NCBI GenBank assembly: GCA_963070105.1
Contig: OY718807.1
Location: 8,161,983 to 8,225,982, forward strand
Length of the DNA stretch: 64,000 nt
Source of the DNA: Litomosoides sigmodontis
Taxonomy: Eukaryota > Nematoda > Chromadorea > Rhabditida > Onchocercidae
Direction of reading: 5' to 3'
The notes under the pieces were generated by a model. That model was not told the origin of the DNA. It searched no databases and worked only from the letters and a program-made list of their open reading frames with translations. Each line of letters opens with the position of its first letter. The stretch's first letter is position 1. The position numbers and the translations under genes are program-made. This document shows, one piece after another, positions 1 to 11,800 of this stretch.

Positions 1-2229
1 AATATTTGACATAGAAATAACAATTGCAAATGTGTAAAGCGTATGAGTGGAAGTAAAAATACAATTAAATAGCAAAATGCTTAATTTAGTGATCGATCAT
101 CCCTTCTATTTAAATATCTCCCAAAAACTCCCTTACTCCCCTCGTTACTAAAATTTAAGAGTTAATTATCAATACTCACTAATTATTTGCTTCCTCGCTG
201 AATATACATGTTCGAGGGCGATGATAGTAAACCATTCATTTACAATAACTTTGTAAAAATTATTTCAACTGCATTTTTACGCGCTTTTCAATTACATTCT
301 TATGCGACATTTCAATTGTATTCTCACACGACGTCTTTTCAATATTCCTTTATAGAAAAGACGTAAAATATTCAAATTTACTTTTAAACTGTAAATTCCA
401 GCTGGGAATTCGACATTCTGACAATGATAGACGGAAAGTCAAGTCTTAAAAGCGCACAAAAAATTCAAAAATTTCTTATTCACTCGGAAACAAATCGGTG
501 TTTTTTTTTTATTTCATTTTATTCATTGAGCGAATAAATCATTTTGATGTCATAGCTGTCAGAAAAGGGAAAAAGAAATGAGCAAAGCTCTAAAAGTTGA
601 AAGTTTTTAGTCAAAAAAAAGGCACTGTGGCAAAAAAATTTCAGTTGAACAAAAGGAAAGAAGATTTTCGTTGTTCCTGAAGACAGTGAATGATTGAGGC
701 GGAAAAATTCAATGCAACAATCTCCTCATTTCATGCCAATTAATTAAAAATGCTAGCAGAGGGAGCTTTTGAAAATAGAAGTAGAAAAGCTGAAATTATC
801 AAAGGCATGTAAATGTGTTCCATAAATGTTAAGTGCTAGATGGCAGCATGTTATCAAATTATCATCCTGTAATTATCATAGCTATTGCCAACTTTTTCCA
901 ACTAACTAAAAAGCCAAGAAATTAATTACTTTGAAGAAATTCATTTAAAGAGCTAAAAAAAAATTTAGCAGACACACTTAACTAATTCATTTAATTGGCA
1001 AATTAGATGCAATGGAAATATTTGGAGAATTGGAATTTTCATGAGCAGTGAAATGTGAAATTATTTTGAAATAGTGAAAAAGGGAGGAAAAGAAAAAAAC
1101 TGAAAAGAGGATGCTGGAGAGAAATTGAAAAAATTTAAAGAGATAAGAATGAGTGGGTGGATGGTATTATTTATCTTGAAGATTATCATATTAATTACTC
1201 TACTGCATTAACTTGACCTCCTACCATATCAGTCATCTTGTACTTGAGTAATTAACAACGCGCTGCAGCTACCTTCTAGTATTGCTGTAGCCTTGTTATC
1301 ATAAAATATTCAAATGATAAGCTGAGGAAAGTTGGTAATACATAAACTCAACTCTACCATTCATTCATTCATTCATCATTTTCTTTGCCTATTAATCAAA
1401 TACTAAATGAGGGAGAAAAAAATTGGAATTTGTAGAACGAAAGTTGTTTGACCATTGAATGATTGCTTTAATGGAGTACTCAAATTGGAATGAAAAATCA
1501 TAAAATTAAAACTTTAAAACTAATACATAAATAATTGAACAATGCATGAATGCACACGTTTTATGACTGAGGAAAATGTTAGGCAAATTTTTGTTTGCAA
1601 AATATTGTTAGTGTAAGTAAAGGATTATCAAATAAGAGAATGTTTGTTCACTTGTCAAACTTTATCTTCTATTTTTTCCGCCTAATTCATACTGATATTG
1701 TCATTGATTGGTTTTTAATGGATAGTGATAAATGATAATGTTTTTCCCTTCTTCACTTTCAACACTGATAAATACCACTGGTAAGAAAGAACTGATCGCT
1801 AACAATAATGATAATGAACGCAATTCATGCGTGCAATGTACACTGATAATCACTGTGGTGACTAACTTCAAATGCAGTAATGAAGTTTTAGTTAATAGTA
1901 AAAAACAAAAAATTCGCATTCTTAAAATTGTGTGGAATTTGCATAAAATTTTTGTCGCAATCTTTTAAGTCCTATGTAAGTGTCAAGTCTAGTCATTCAG
2001 TCTGTGAATTAGTCAAAAGCGGTGGAAGTTGGTTGACTCTTCTTCTTCGAAAAATTTCAAGATTTTGCAAACGTATTGCAGTGTGCATGCTGCTATTTTA
2101 CAGTGAGATAGAATTAAAATTAAATTTTAACATTGTGAAACTTTTACTCTAAATAATAGGTAGTCTTAATTGGTGCACTAGTTTTGGTTCAAAAATTCTG
2201 TTATAATTAATTAAACAAAGTGTTAGGCA
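1..2229. other. Intergenic, no gene seen
   Basis: AT-rich sequence with poly-A/T runs and a short ATTC repeat near 1362-1376. The open frames here are short, lack splice-phased partners and have no recognisable motif. It presumably holds the promoter and 5' leader of the F-box gene that starts at 2230; no single element can be named. Confidence 0.6.
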
Positions 2230-4425
2230 ATGTTGGATATCTTATCGAATGATATGATTTGGCGAATATTTCGATATCTTGATTCAAGAAGTAGAACTCG
2301 ACTTGCTGCTGTTAATACAACCTTTTATAGATTACTTAATAAGGTACTGTAATTGTGTGTGGTATCACTAATTACTTTTTTCCCGAAGTCTTTTTCAACT
2401 CTCAATATTTCTTTTGAACAACTAATTTTATTACGACATTCAAGTTATTTGTTAATTTCGATTAATTTTATTGCTCTAATATTTCATTGCAATAATAATT
2501 ACTATCAATTCGCAATTGCTGCAATAATTTCAAAAAAAAAAGTGACTGAAAGACAGGGGATGGAAAGTTAAACAGTTAAAAAAATATATGGTAAAAAAAG
2601 ATCATGAATTAGACAGCAAAAGTTAGAGGTTAAAAGTGATGAAATTTTAGTGGGAAGATGTATTGTGTTGCTCGATTCATGCTAACGGTGTCACTCTCTC
2701 CGGACAAGATTTCATGATGGAAGTGGAGCACCACCACCAACACTCAGTTAATCATTATGATTGTTAGGAAATTTTAGTTATCGAAACGAGCTAAACCAAA
2801 GATGAATACTTTTTGGAAAAAGGAGTAAGCTTGAGTGGACGATGAACATTCTCCACTTTTTCTTGCTCTAGCCGTTCCTTCAAACTATCACAGATACACC
2901 TGAAAAATGAATTGGAAATGAAAGAGTGGAAATCAAAATTGCTAATTTCAAAACTCAACGAGAAAAGACTGCAGGAAGAATTTGGTTGAATTTGCAGAAA
3001 TCGCTAATAGCGCCTCTCCTGCAACGTTGCCCGCTAATTCGAAAATTAGCAATTCATGATGAACGTGCACTGCGTGACGTGAGTAGCACTGTGTTGGATG
3101 ATTTGATGAATGTCGATGAACTTTACATTTCCAGTAACTTCTTCGCCGAGTAAGTATAAATCAATCATTCTGACGATCAATAGATGGAAAAACAACTCCT
3201 CTTACCAGTTACATTCAATGACATAGGTAGTTAGCAAAAATATGAAGAAAAAAATCCCTTTAAAATTTCCACCTCGTCACTTACAATTAGAACCAACTCT
3301 AACTCTAACAATGAAGAATGAGGAAGGATTTCAAATAAACTGCAACATTTTAATTGTATTGTTTTATTGGATAAGTTTCACAGTAAAAGCTTTTTTCCTT
3401 CCTCTCTCTCTCTCCTTACCTCTCTCTCCCTCTCAAAAACATTATTAGTAGATATTTCTTGCGTAAATTTGTACAAAATAGAGTGAAATGATAATAGTAA
3501 AATAAAAAAACAGATTAATTTAAAATTTTATGAGAAGTAAACTTTTATTTAGGACTCAATATGATCCACTAATCAAATCACTATTTTCATTCTCAAAATT
3601 ACACCTCCTTCACATACAACAACGATGTAATGACGACAAATGTCATCGGAATATCATACGTGAAGCACACGTGGACTGGCTTACGTCAACATTACTTAAT
3701 AATATTAAACTACAGGTATGAAGAAATTGATCAATTTAATGCACGATTTGGTACAAAAAATATTTTGATGCAAATGCTTACACCTATTTTTTTGCTTTAT
3801 TCAAGAAAGGAAATTATCGAATGATTTCGTTCTCTCAGACAAAAATAACTTTCAGGGTGCTGTAGTAACAGGATCTGTATTAAAGTTACTTTGCGTGAAA
3901 TATCGGAAAACATTAGAAAAATTATGCTTGTTAGGTGCTCTCTTACCATCTCAGGATCTGTTTATTTCCTTTCAAGCTATAAGTAAGTTTTGATTGACAA
4001 AAAAAAGAAAGCATTATTTCTCGTGTTATTTTACTTTGATAACATTTAGTATTATTTAGTAAAGCGATACTTGAATGCTTTATCTTACAGATAGCTTGGA
4101 TCGTCTAATTTGTTTAACGCTGGCTCCATCGTTATATTCGATTAGTAGCACCAACAAGGCATTTTTTAAAAATTATCCCTCACTGAAGAAGTGTAAAATG
4201 TTGAAATTGGTAGCAGCTTATGTGTCAAGACCAGATATATCACAACTGAAACTATTCCTCCAACAAATACTTCCATCTGACATTGAGCAATTAATACTTT
4301 ACGATGAAAGTTATCGAACGGCCTACCAAATTGAGCAAGAGTTTAAAGAACTGAAATGCAAGGTTTCAATAATTCCAGAAACAAAATTTATTACCCGAAT
4401 GGCTATCAAAGAAAAATTAAAATGA
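2230..4425 (+). CDS. F-box protein with leucine-rich-like body
   Basis: Five exons join in phase: 2230-2343, 2998-3149, 3553-3715, 3856-3982 and 4091-4425, giving 296 residues. The first 38 residues look like an F-box (MLDILSNDMIWRIFRYLD, then an R-rich stretch and NTTFYRLL), the module that binds SKP1 and places a substrate receptor in an SCF ubiquitin ligase. The remainder is leucine-rich (for example LLQRCPLIRKLAIHD and LEKLCLLGALLP), spaced like degenerate leucine-rich repeats that would bind the substrate. All junctions are GT-AG and keep the frame. A polyadenylation signal follows the stop at 4434-4439. The substrate is unknown and I do not recognise a named orthologue. Further coding-like exons downstream may provide another C-terminus. 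Function as an SCF receptor is inferred from the F-box alone. Confidence 0.8.
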
Positions 4426-4433
4426 AAAGATTA

Positions 4434-4439
4434 AATAAA
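4434..4439 (+). terminator. AATAAA poly(A) signal, F-box gene proximal end
   Basis: Exact AATAAA starting nine bases after the TGA at 4423-4425, consistent with 3' processing of the five-exon form. Confidence 0.6.
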
Positions 4440-4649
4440 GAACAAACTTTTTAACTTACCCTCTCTTATCGCTCATTCTCATATAACTTATTATACAACG
4501 ATTCTGCCTGTGAATTCTTACACATTCCACAAAATGAATTGATCACTGATTTAACTCAATGTTTCCTGTAATTATGCTATTTAACTTTAAAACGTGTTTT
4601 TCGCCCTTTTCAAATGTCACATATAATTGAGCAAAAGTGTTTCTTTCAG

Positions 4650-5091
4650 ATTCAACTTTGCCGTGATGACGACGTAATCATTGATAGCTACTGGATGAAT
4701 GGCAAAAGTGAACTCATAACGCATACATTATGGAAGCCACCTTATAAACCCAACACTTCCTTGCCAGAAACGGTTTTCGCTTTTGCATAGTAAACATTTG
4801 AAAAGAAAGAAAAATATGAATTCTGACAGATACTTAACGCTCATGCAATAATCATGAAATACATTAGGACATGAAGCGCACAAACATTAAAAAATGCGCA
4901 AGTGTTACAAATCATTTGCGCATTTTCAGTTACCCGAATGGTATTGCGTATTGAGTGAACTGATGGAAACAGCACCGATCAGTGAAGAATCATGTAATCT
5001 TTCTTCCAATACTAGTGACTCTCGGGAAACCTCACAACTTGAGGAACACACTTGTACTGATCATTCCAGTTCATCATTGAGGTTAAGCTAA
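4650..5091 (+). CDS. Possible alternative 3' exons of the F-box gene
   Basis: Two stretches after strong acceptors read open. One begins after TTTCTTTCAG at 4650 and stays open to a TAG at 4788-4790; a possible phase-0 donor lies at about 4774. The other begins after CATTTTCAG at 4930 and ends with TAA at 5089-5091. The encoded peptides (RDDDVIIDSYWMNG, then PEWYCVLSELMETAPISEE with a Ser/Thr/Glu-rich tail) look like protein rather than noise. A phase-0 donor inside the last F-box exon (after LKCK, near 4361) would join to 4650 in frame. An AATAAA lies at 5097-5102. They could also be the end of a separate gene or a decayed F-box paralogue. Confidence 0.35.
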
Positions 5092-5096
5092 ACATT

Positions 5097-5102
5097 AATA
5101 AA
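5097..5102 (+). terminator. AATAAA poly(A) signal, distal end
   Basis: Exact AATAAA six bases after the TAA of the possible distal exon, supporting that exon being a real transcript end. Confidence 0.45.
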
Positions 5103-6673
5103 GTTCACTTTTTAATCTAAGTCTACCTTTACAACAGTGTAGAAACGAAAATTGATTCAAAGTAAAAATCTTTGCTTAATCTTTGAAATTTTATATAATA
5201 CAAGCAGAAATGTTTGAAAGGAAAACGTAGGAGATATTGTTCATTCCTACAGAAGTGATTATATGCTACTATTAAGCTGATTACAATGTAATCTTTTTTT
5301 TATAAAGTCATATTATGCTAACTTCAATAACTGATTTCGGATACGGTAAGCAACCATAATTCGGATACATACGGTAAACGACCATAGTTTATTGCTATCG
5401 CAAAAGGAAATGCATGAACTACTTTTTTTGTCAGATAATAACAGGTAGTGATGGGAATGAACGAGCTTTATACTCACTGTAAATAAAATGCAATGTTTAT
5501 TTACGACTACTGCGCTCTAACATTCCCATTTAATATGTGAATTTGTTAATTTTGAATTTGCAGATATTAATGGATGAATTTAGAAATTTCGGATTTCTGA
5601 ACATGAAGACGTCTACTATTCTATGACAACAGCTTATAACTTATGAGCATTGCAATAATTTTTGAAATAAAATAAACGTATGCACATATGCACAAAAATA
5701 TTATAAATGGCAATAAGAGTAGGTGGTGAAAAAAAGTACAAGAATAATCTACAATGTTCAAGCTATTTTACTTTCCAGTTTTTTCGCAATTGCCTGAGCA
5801 AACCGTTTGACCGGTTCATTCCCGACCATATCCGGAAAACATTTTATCTCATATAATATGCTGTAAATGGTCCTTTGAATCTCAAAACGATTGATTGCTT
5901 TCGGTAACTACCGTAAATCGAAGAAGCTAGAGATGTGTGCTATAAGTCTGGCAGGCAGTGGGTGTGTTGAAATAGTGTGCTGTTGGTGGAGGGGTGAGAA
6001 TGGTGGTGTGTTAGTGAAGATTGGCGTACCTAAATGAGGTGTTAAGCCGGGAGGAAGCGGGATCGCGGGAGGGTGGATTGTGAGTTCTTCTGCGATTTAC
6101 ATATGTCGGGGTATTTCTGATTTATTATGACTTTTTGCATAATGTGATGGAATTTGTAGATATATGTTGTATCCTTTCTGCGTTACCTTGGATATTCGAG
6201 TTTCGGGATCGTTTACAGTGGCAGACTTCTTCGTTAGGTGCATTAGTAATGATAGGAGGTGAGGGATGGGTCCTTAAAAGTGGCAAATCGGATGTACGGT
6301 AGTTTGTAGCGCAAATGTTTCAAATCGTTAGCGCTGAGCTGTGCTTCATTTCTCTTTTGTGACTGCTGTCAATAATTTCGGCATTTGTGACATGCGTGCA
6401 TACTGATTTAGAAAGGGTCATCGATGTTTTAACTTGTAAGGAATGAAAAAAAGTGTTAGTTCCTAATTGGTAGTGCATGTGAGGCTTGTACGACATATTT
6501 TGTAAATATGTCACTCAGGGAGTTGAGAACGAATAAACAGAACTAATGTCGCGCAGTAACAGATTTGGAACTAATTTTCCGATCTGTAGCAACAACGATT
6601 GCTCTCGTTGTACGAGTTGATTCGCTTCTTACTTTCACCTTTACAATGCAATCTGTTATAAGCTTTTGTTCCA
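5103..6673. other. Intergenic, upstream of RPS16
   Basis: No coding exon supported. Contains a diverged tandem duplication at about 5335-5385 and a G-rich segment at about 5940-6260 that contrasts with the AT-rich surroundings and may be part of the RPS16 promoter. Confidence 0.5.
5335..5385. repeat. Imperfect direct repeat, two units
   Basis: Two adjacent copies of about 23-26 bases share TTCGGATAC, then CGGTAA, then ACCATA; the second has an ATA insertion. No gene context. Confidence 0.5.
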
Positions 6674-6685
6674 GCACTCTCAATC
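6674..6685 (+). other. Likely trans-splice acceptor and short leader of RPS16
   Basis: TTTTGTTCCAG ends at 6674, with no upstream donor-bearing exon, 11 bases before the RPS16 ATG. That spacing is typical of spliced-leader addition in nematodes. Inferred from position only. Confidence 0.5.
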
Positions 6686-7953
6686 ATGGTTATTACACAA
6701 TCTGTGCAGGTATTTGGAAGGAAGAAAACCGCTACTGCTGTTGCATATTGTAAGAAAGGACGCGGTCTTATTAAGGTATTTCGTGTGTTTGCATCACTGT
6801 TTGGTTTACTCCCCCTCCCCCCCCCCCACCCCCTGTCACACCACTCTCAGTGGTGGTTATTCGAATTTGGTAGCTATTGATTTATTTAGCTATAAAAAAT
6901 CTAAACTGTCTGTGACTGTTATAGTTCCTTGAACTGGAAGACATTTTCTGTCGTTTTCTGATGAACCAGTGTTTTAGGTAAATGGTCGTCCGTTGGAGCA
7001 CATACAGCCAGAAATTTTGCGCATCAAACTTCAGGTATATTACTTTTACTGTACCTTCGTACATTCTAGAGTTTACTAATAGTTTGCCTGCATTGTTTGG
7101 ACTGTAAAAAGTTGAAAGCTCAATTTTTAATTTCTGCTCACCTTTCCCTTTGTTTATATAGTCCTTATAATTTATTTATTGAGCAGGATTTCACTGCTGT
7201 GGTGTTTCAATTCTTCTTTGCAGGAGCCACTGTTAATATTAGGCAAGGAACGTTATCAAGATGTAGATATAAGAGTGAGGGTAAACGGTGGTGGACATGT
7301 CGCTCAGGTTATTTTTCGAACTTTGCTAATTTTTCTAGATTCAGATCACAGGCATCTTTATCATCTTAATGACATGTGTGAGTGTGACATGAGCAGTCAA
7401 CGAAAGTATGTAAGTAGATTTCCCAAACTACGTGTAGTCTTAACGCAAATTGTCATTCGTACCGTAGCTTTTTGTTTTTTACGCTCTATTTCAAGTTGAA
7501 CAGCATTACAAGTTTCATGCGACATACTCATGAGTGAGTGCTTTAAGAAATTGTTGAATGTGGCTGTTACCATCTTCCAATATCAATTATATTTCCACTT
7601 TATAATATGCCACAAGCTCTTGTACTTTTGTGGTGATACAGTAAAACGAGTTACGAACGATTCCGCAACATTTCCTGTTACTTCAGTGATGTTTATTATA
7701 AGTTGGATAAATATATATTTCTATATGAATGAAATAAACTGAATCTTTGTAGATTTATGCGGTCCGACAAGCGTTAGCGAAAGCCATCGTTGCATATTAT
7801 CAGAAGTTCGTTGATGAACAAAGTAAAAAAGAGCTTAAGGAGCAGCTGGTATCGTATGATCGTAATTTGTTAGTGGCAGATCCTCGACGGCGAGAACCGA
7901 AAAAATTCGGTGGCCCCGGTGCAAGAGCGCGATATCAAAAATCATATCGTTAA
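6686..7953 (+). CDS. rps-16: 40S ribosomal protein S16 (uS9)
   Basis: Four exons, 6686-6775, 6978-7034, 7224-7307 and 7753-7953, join in phase 0 to give 143 residues, against about 146 in human RPS16. The protein is a structural component of the small ribosomal subunit; the uS9 C-terminal tail reaches the decoding centre and contacts P-site tRNA. Family signatures are plain: [19 protein letters not shown] at the N-terminus, [19 protein letters not shown] in exon 2, [14 protein letters not shown] in exon 3, [12 protein letters not shown] and [18 protein letters not shown] in exon 4, and the invariant terminal YQKSYR. The start is fixed by family length and by the acceptor 11 bases upstream. 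It is convergent with the helicase-RBR gene, 861 bases apart. Intron 1 has a long poly-C run. No defects are seen. Confidence 0.98.
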
Positions 7954-8814
7954 AAGTGGTTTTTGTTTGGCTTCTTTTTTAATGAATAAATTGTTGGCTT
8001 TTAATTCTGATTTGTGATTTGTGACATAATCGTGTAACAAAGAACTTCCCATCTGAAGATGAAAATCGGACCGATTCGAGTGTAAGGTCACTATACAAAA
8101 CAAATTTTGCGAGATGTATGATGTTCCTGGAAAACAATATTTCGCTGCTTGCGACCAAAGTTGTGGGGAAAACCTCTGAATCAGTGTAGTTCCGAAGTCT
8201 TGTGGTGGTGTGTGTATTTGCATGGGAGATGTGGAACGGATGTATGAGCAAATCTTAGAATTGTAAAAAAACAAAAGTTCCGTGAGTCATGAGATTCAAT
8301 CAATATTTATAAAATGTTTATGTAACAAACAACGGGCAACAATGGATGAAAAAAATGCATTCACATATGGAGTTAAAAGTATTTTTACATCTAAAGTCAA
8401 TGGAATGTCTAGAAATCAAGCAGCTCAACCATATATAAACCTGCAAACACAACTGCATAGAATGGCGCCTTGGTAGCCTATATAATAAATCAAGTAGTTT
8501 ATACAAATTCCATTTCTAAAGTATTTGAACGTTTTACAAGCAAAATAAGCTAACACTGGAGCTCTACAACCCTAATAATGAGCAATGTGTGGTTCACATC
8601 ACACAATTTGGAACAAGCTCTGAAGTTCAAGTAGCCATTCAAGCAAGCCAGGAAACTAGATATCCAGCCAGACAAAGTAGTCCAACAGGAGAGCAAAAGA
8701 ATGAGAGACCATACAAAGTTTTCGTGAAAGCATGTAGAAATACATCACTACACTTAAGAAGTCAATAACAGAATTGAGTGCTTGTGAAACACTGGTGATG
8801 TGGGAATAATCGGT
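7954..8814. other. Convergent intergenic region (two 3' UTRs)
   Basis: Lies between the RPS16 stop and the stop of the minus-strand helicase-RBR gene. An AATAAA at 7985-7990 fits RPS16. The open frames here do not resemble proteins and have no splice-phased partners. Confidence 0.6.
7985..7990 (+). terminator. AATAAA poly(A) signal of RPS16
   Basis: Exact AATAAA 32 bases after the RPS16 stop codon. Confidence 0.7.
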
Positions 8815-11800
8815 TCACATAATATATGCATCCGCATCTTCATTCATTTCAAAACCGCTGTTAACTTCAAAGCCATCAGTTGGCTCGTCTATTTCATTAA
8901 TGAGCAATTCATTCAATTCCTGGTGGAAGTCAAAAAAGTTATGGACTTCGTCGTCATCATTGTCCGTCATCAATACTTGCGACCCGCCATCAGCATCCTC
9001 ATCGGGCATTACCCAAAATTCTGTTTCTTCATCAAAATTGAATCTTTGATCTAACTAAAAGGATAAGAATGATAAGAAACCATAATTACATTTTAAGCTA
9101 AGATACCCATGCCAATATTAATTTATTTCGACAAAACTTACTGAAAACTTGGAAAAAATAAGCTTGACAGTGCATTTCTTTTAGATCAAGACAACTCTGT
9201 TACGAAGAATCATAATGCCACAGAAAATGAAATTACAAAAACCCACCAACAGCATCGGATTTTCTCTCTCAATAAATTCACGAATAAACGGATCATTTTC
9301 TATTTCCCCCATCAATTCATGAAATTCAGCTCCTGATCCACCGTGCGTAGCATCCATATGAGCATAAATATCGCTGCTTTCGTCAGCCTATAGCGTCACA
9401 CTGGGATATACATGGAGAAAACAATCAATAAAGCAAATAAACCATTGTTTGCCGAATAATAAACATTTATAATTATACGGCCACTCACAGAAAACATGCA
9501 AATCCAGCAAAAGTGTTTTTTGCATCTCGAACATTGCATATGATTGCATCCCCCGAATTTTTCAATAACACTTTGGCAATTTGCATTTGGACATATTCGT
9601 CGCCCTGCCTGATCCTCTCTAAATTGATATGCCGGTAGTCATAAAAATCTTTTTAACATTAACCACGGTTCACAAATATCCAACAGTTAAGATTGATTGT
9701 TTTCACTGTGAAACAGCAATACTACAAGAAATGAATATATTTTGGCGATAGCACCAAAACTATACTATTAAGCACCACCTCTTAAAAGAAACGGAAAATT
9801 ATCTGTTAAGCACTATTTAATTTTGACTGATTTGACACCATTTTATCATTTAATTTCAATTTCACATACTTCTCATCCTTAAATATATTTAGCGCCTAAG
9901 ATTATGTTTCGTTACAACGTCCTGAATTTATATTTCTACTCTAGGTTAATAGAGGAGCAACATCTGCAAAGCAGACACAATTAGCGTGGGCAAAGCAAAA
10001 ATGAAACTTGCCGTATCCATTTCCTCACTGATTCATCAACATTAACTCGTAGAACTTCATATTCCTCACATGTTATTGATTCGTGTTCTTCTTTTCCACA
10101 TTTGGTGCATTGCATGCGACCACATAGTCCACACTTAGCCAAACCGGCGTCAGTCGTAACCTTATATATTTCTTTTATAAATTATTGGTGATAAGCGATA
10201 AAATATTTTAAAAAGTTTTGCAGCAAAGTAATAACCTGATAATAATCTGTAATAATCTGTGTAATCTGTGTTGTTGCGGACGAAAAAATCAAACATGTGA
10301 GAAAAACTAACATAATGTAATCCTCGACAATCAGGGGTTAAACAATGCCTATATAGGCCCCCATGACGTTCAATGAAACAAGCAAGAGATGCGTCTGATA
10401 AGGACTGTAATTTTTGAGGATCGTCATTTTTATTGCGATCAAAGTCTCCAAGCACAAGATTCTCCATATCTAACCACGTAAATGGTTTCTCACAAGCAGC
10501 GCAAAATATCGGGAAGTCACGCATTTCAAATGATGCTTTCAGCTAAATTAAATGAGCACGTAAACAGAGATTAATGCAGTAATTCTGAACAGCAATCCTT
10601 ATTTGATACTAATTAGCAAAGGTTTGGAACGATAATGCTAAACACGATGAATAATGCAAAAAAACCAAACAACAATGAGGCATAGCTATTTTTCGTTGAA
10701 CAAGTAAAGAGTGTGTTCTGAAGGCATCAGTTTCAAAAACCATTTACCTGCATGTTTAGACACGATTTACAAGCATAATGCCCACACGCCTCCAGACAGT
10801 AGTTTTCTAAATCAGCAGGACAAAGACAAACAACACATTCCGGTATTCCGATTTCACTGAAAATGGTTTCCGAAGCATCTCTCAGCTCAATGCTTTCAGA
10901 AATAGAATGGAGCATCTTCTGAAATAAAACAATAATAACCAACCTGTTTCCGATACTAAAACTGTATAAAATAAAAAAACTTGAGAAAGTTTTTGAGAAA
11001 GTTTTGTAATATTTTTTTTCAAAATTTGTTCCATCATAAAAGATTTGCTCTGCTGCATTTTCACATGACGAGCCTTTTCTCAAAGTAAGAGACTGAATAA
11101 GTCAGATTTTCTAAAAAGACATAATCAGGAACAAAATCATTTTTAAGTTTGATATGTTCAGCAAATTAAAGGCTATTTTAAACTTTCCCATTCAAACAAT
11201 TTTGCTCACTACAGTAGAAAGGTATGAGTTTCTGCTTGTAAAGACGAGAATTATTCGAATAACTGACTAAAAGCTCATGGAATTGGGCTTCTTTGCCAAC
11301 GAACAATAGTTCACGCCTGGTAATGTTAGCGTCTAAATGAACACCAGGACCGAACTTTTTCTCCAATGAACACAGATCATAATTATTTTGAGCCAGAAAA
11401 GCTTTCAATGTTCCTGGTTTGTAATTCGGTGTTTGTAGAATTAAAATCTGACTAACGTCCGCATCCAACCTAGAATATAAACAGTCTAGTAAGTAAAGAA
11501 AAATTTGCAAAATCCAGCAACAAATTAGATCCCTATAATGATTAATAAGCTTAAATTTCATCTACATAAAATCAACCAGATAGTTCCAGAAAACAGCATT
11601 TCGACTTCAGTTATACTGCCTTCTATTTCAACATCACAGATTAAATTCAATCAAAATGAGATAAAGAAAAACATATTAAAAGTTAATTACCACTCTCGCA
11701 AAAAGTGCTTGATTTCTATTTTAATTTTCTCGATAGTTGAAATACTTCCTTGAACTTTTACTTCCATTTTGTAAGGCGAAGTGCTAATAAATACTGCATA

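Noticed and set aside
10925..11083. Extra exon between the middle region and RING1 of the helicase-RBR gene
   Set aside because: The exons at 11469-11184 and 10918-10748 already join in phase 0 with good sites, so the open intron sequence is not needed.
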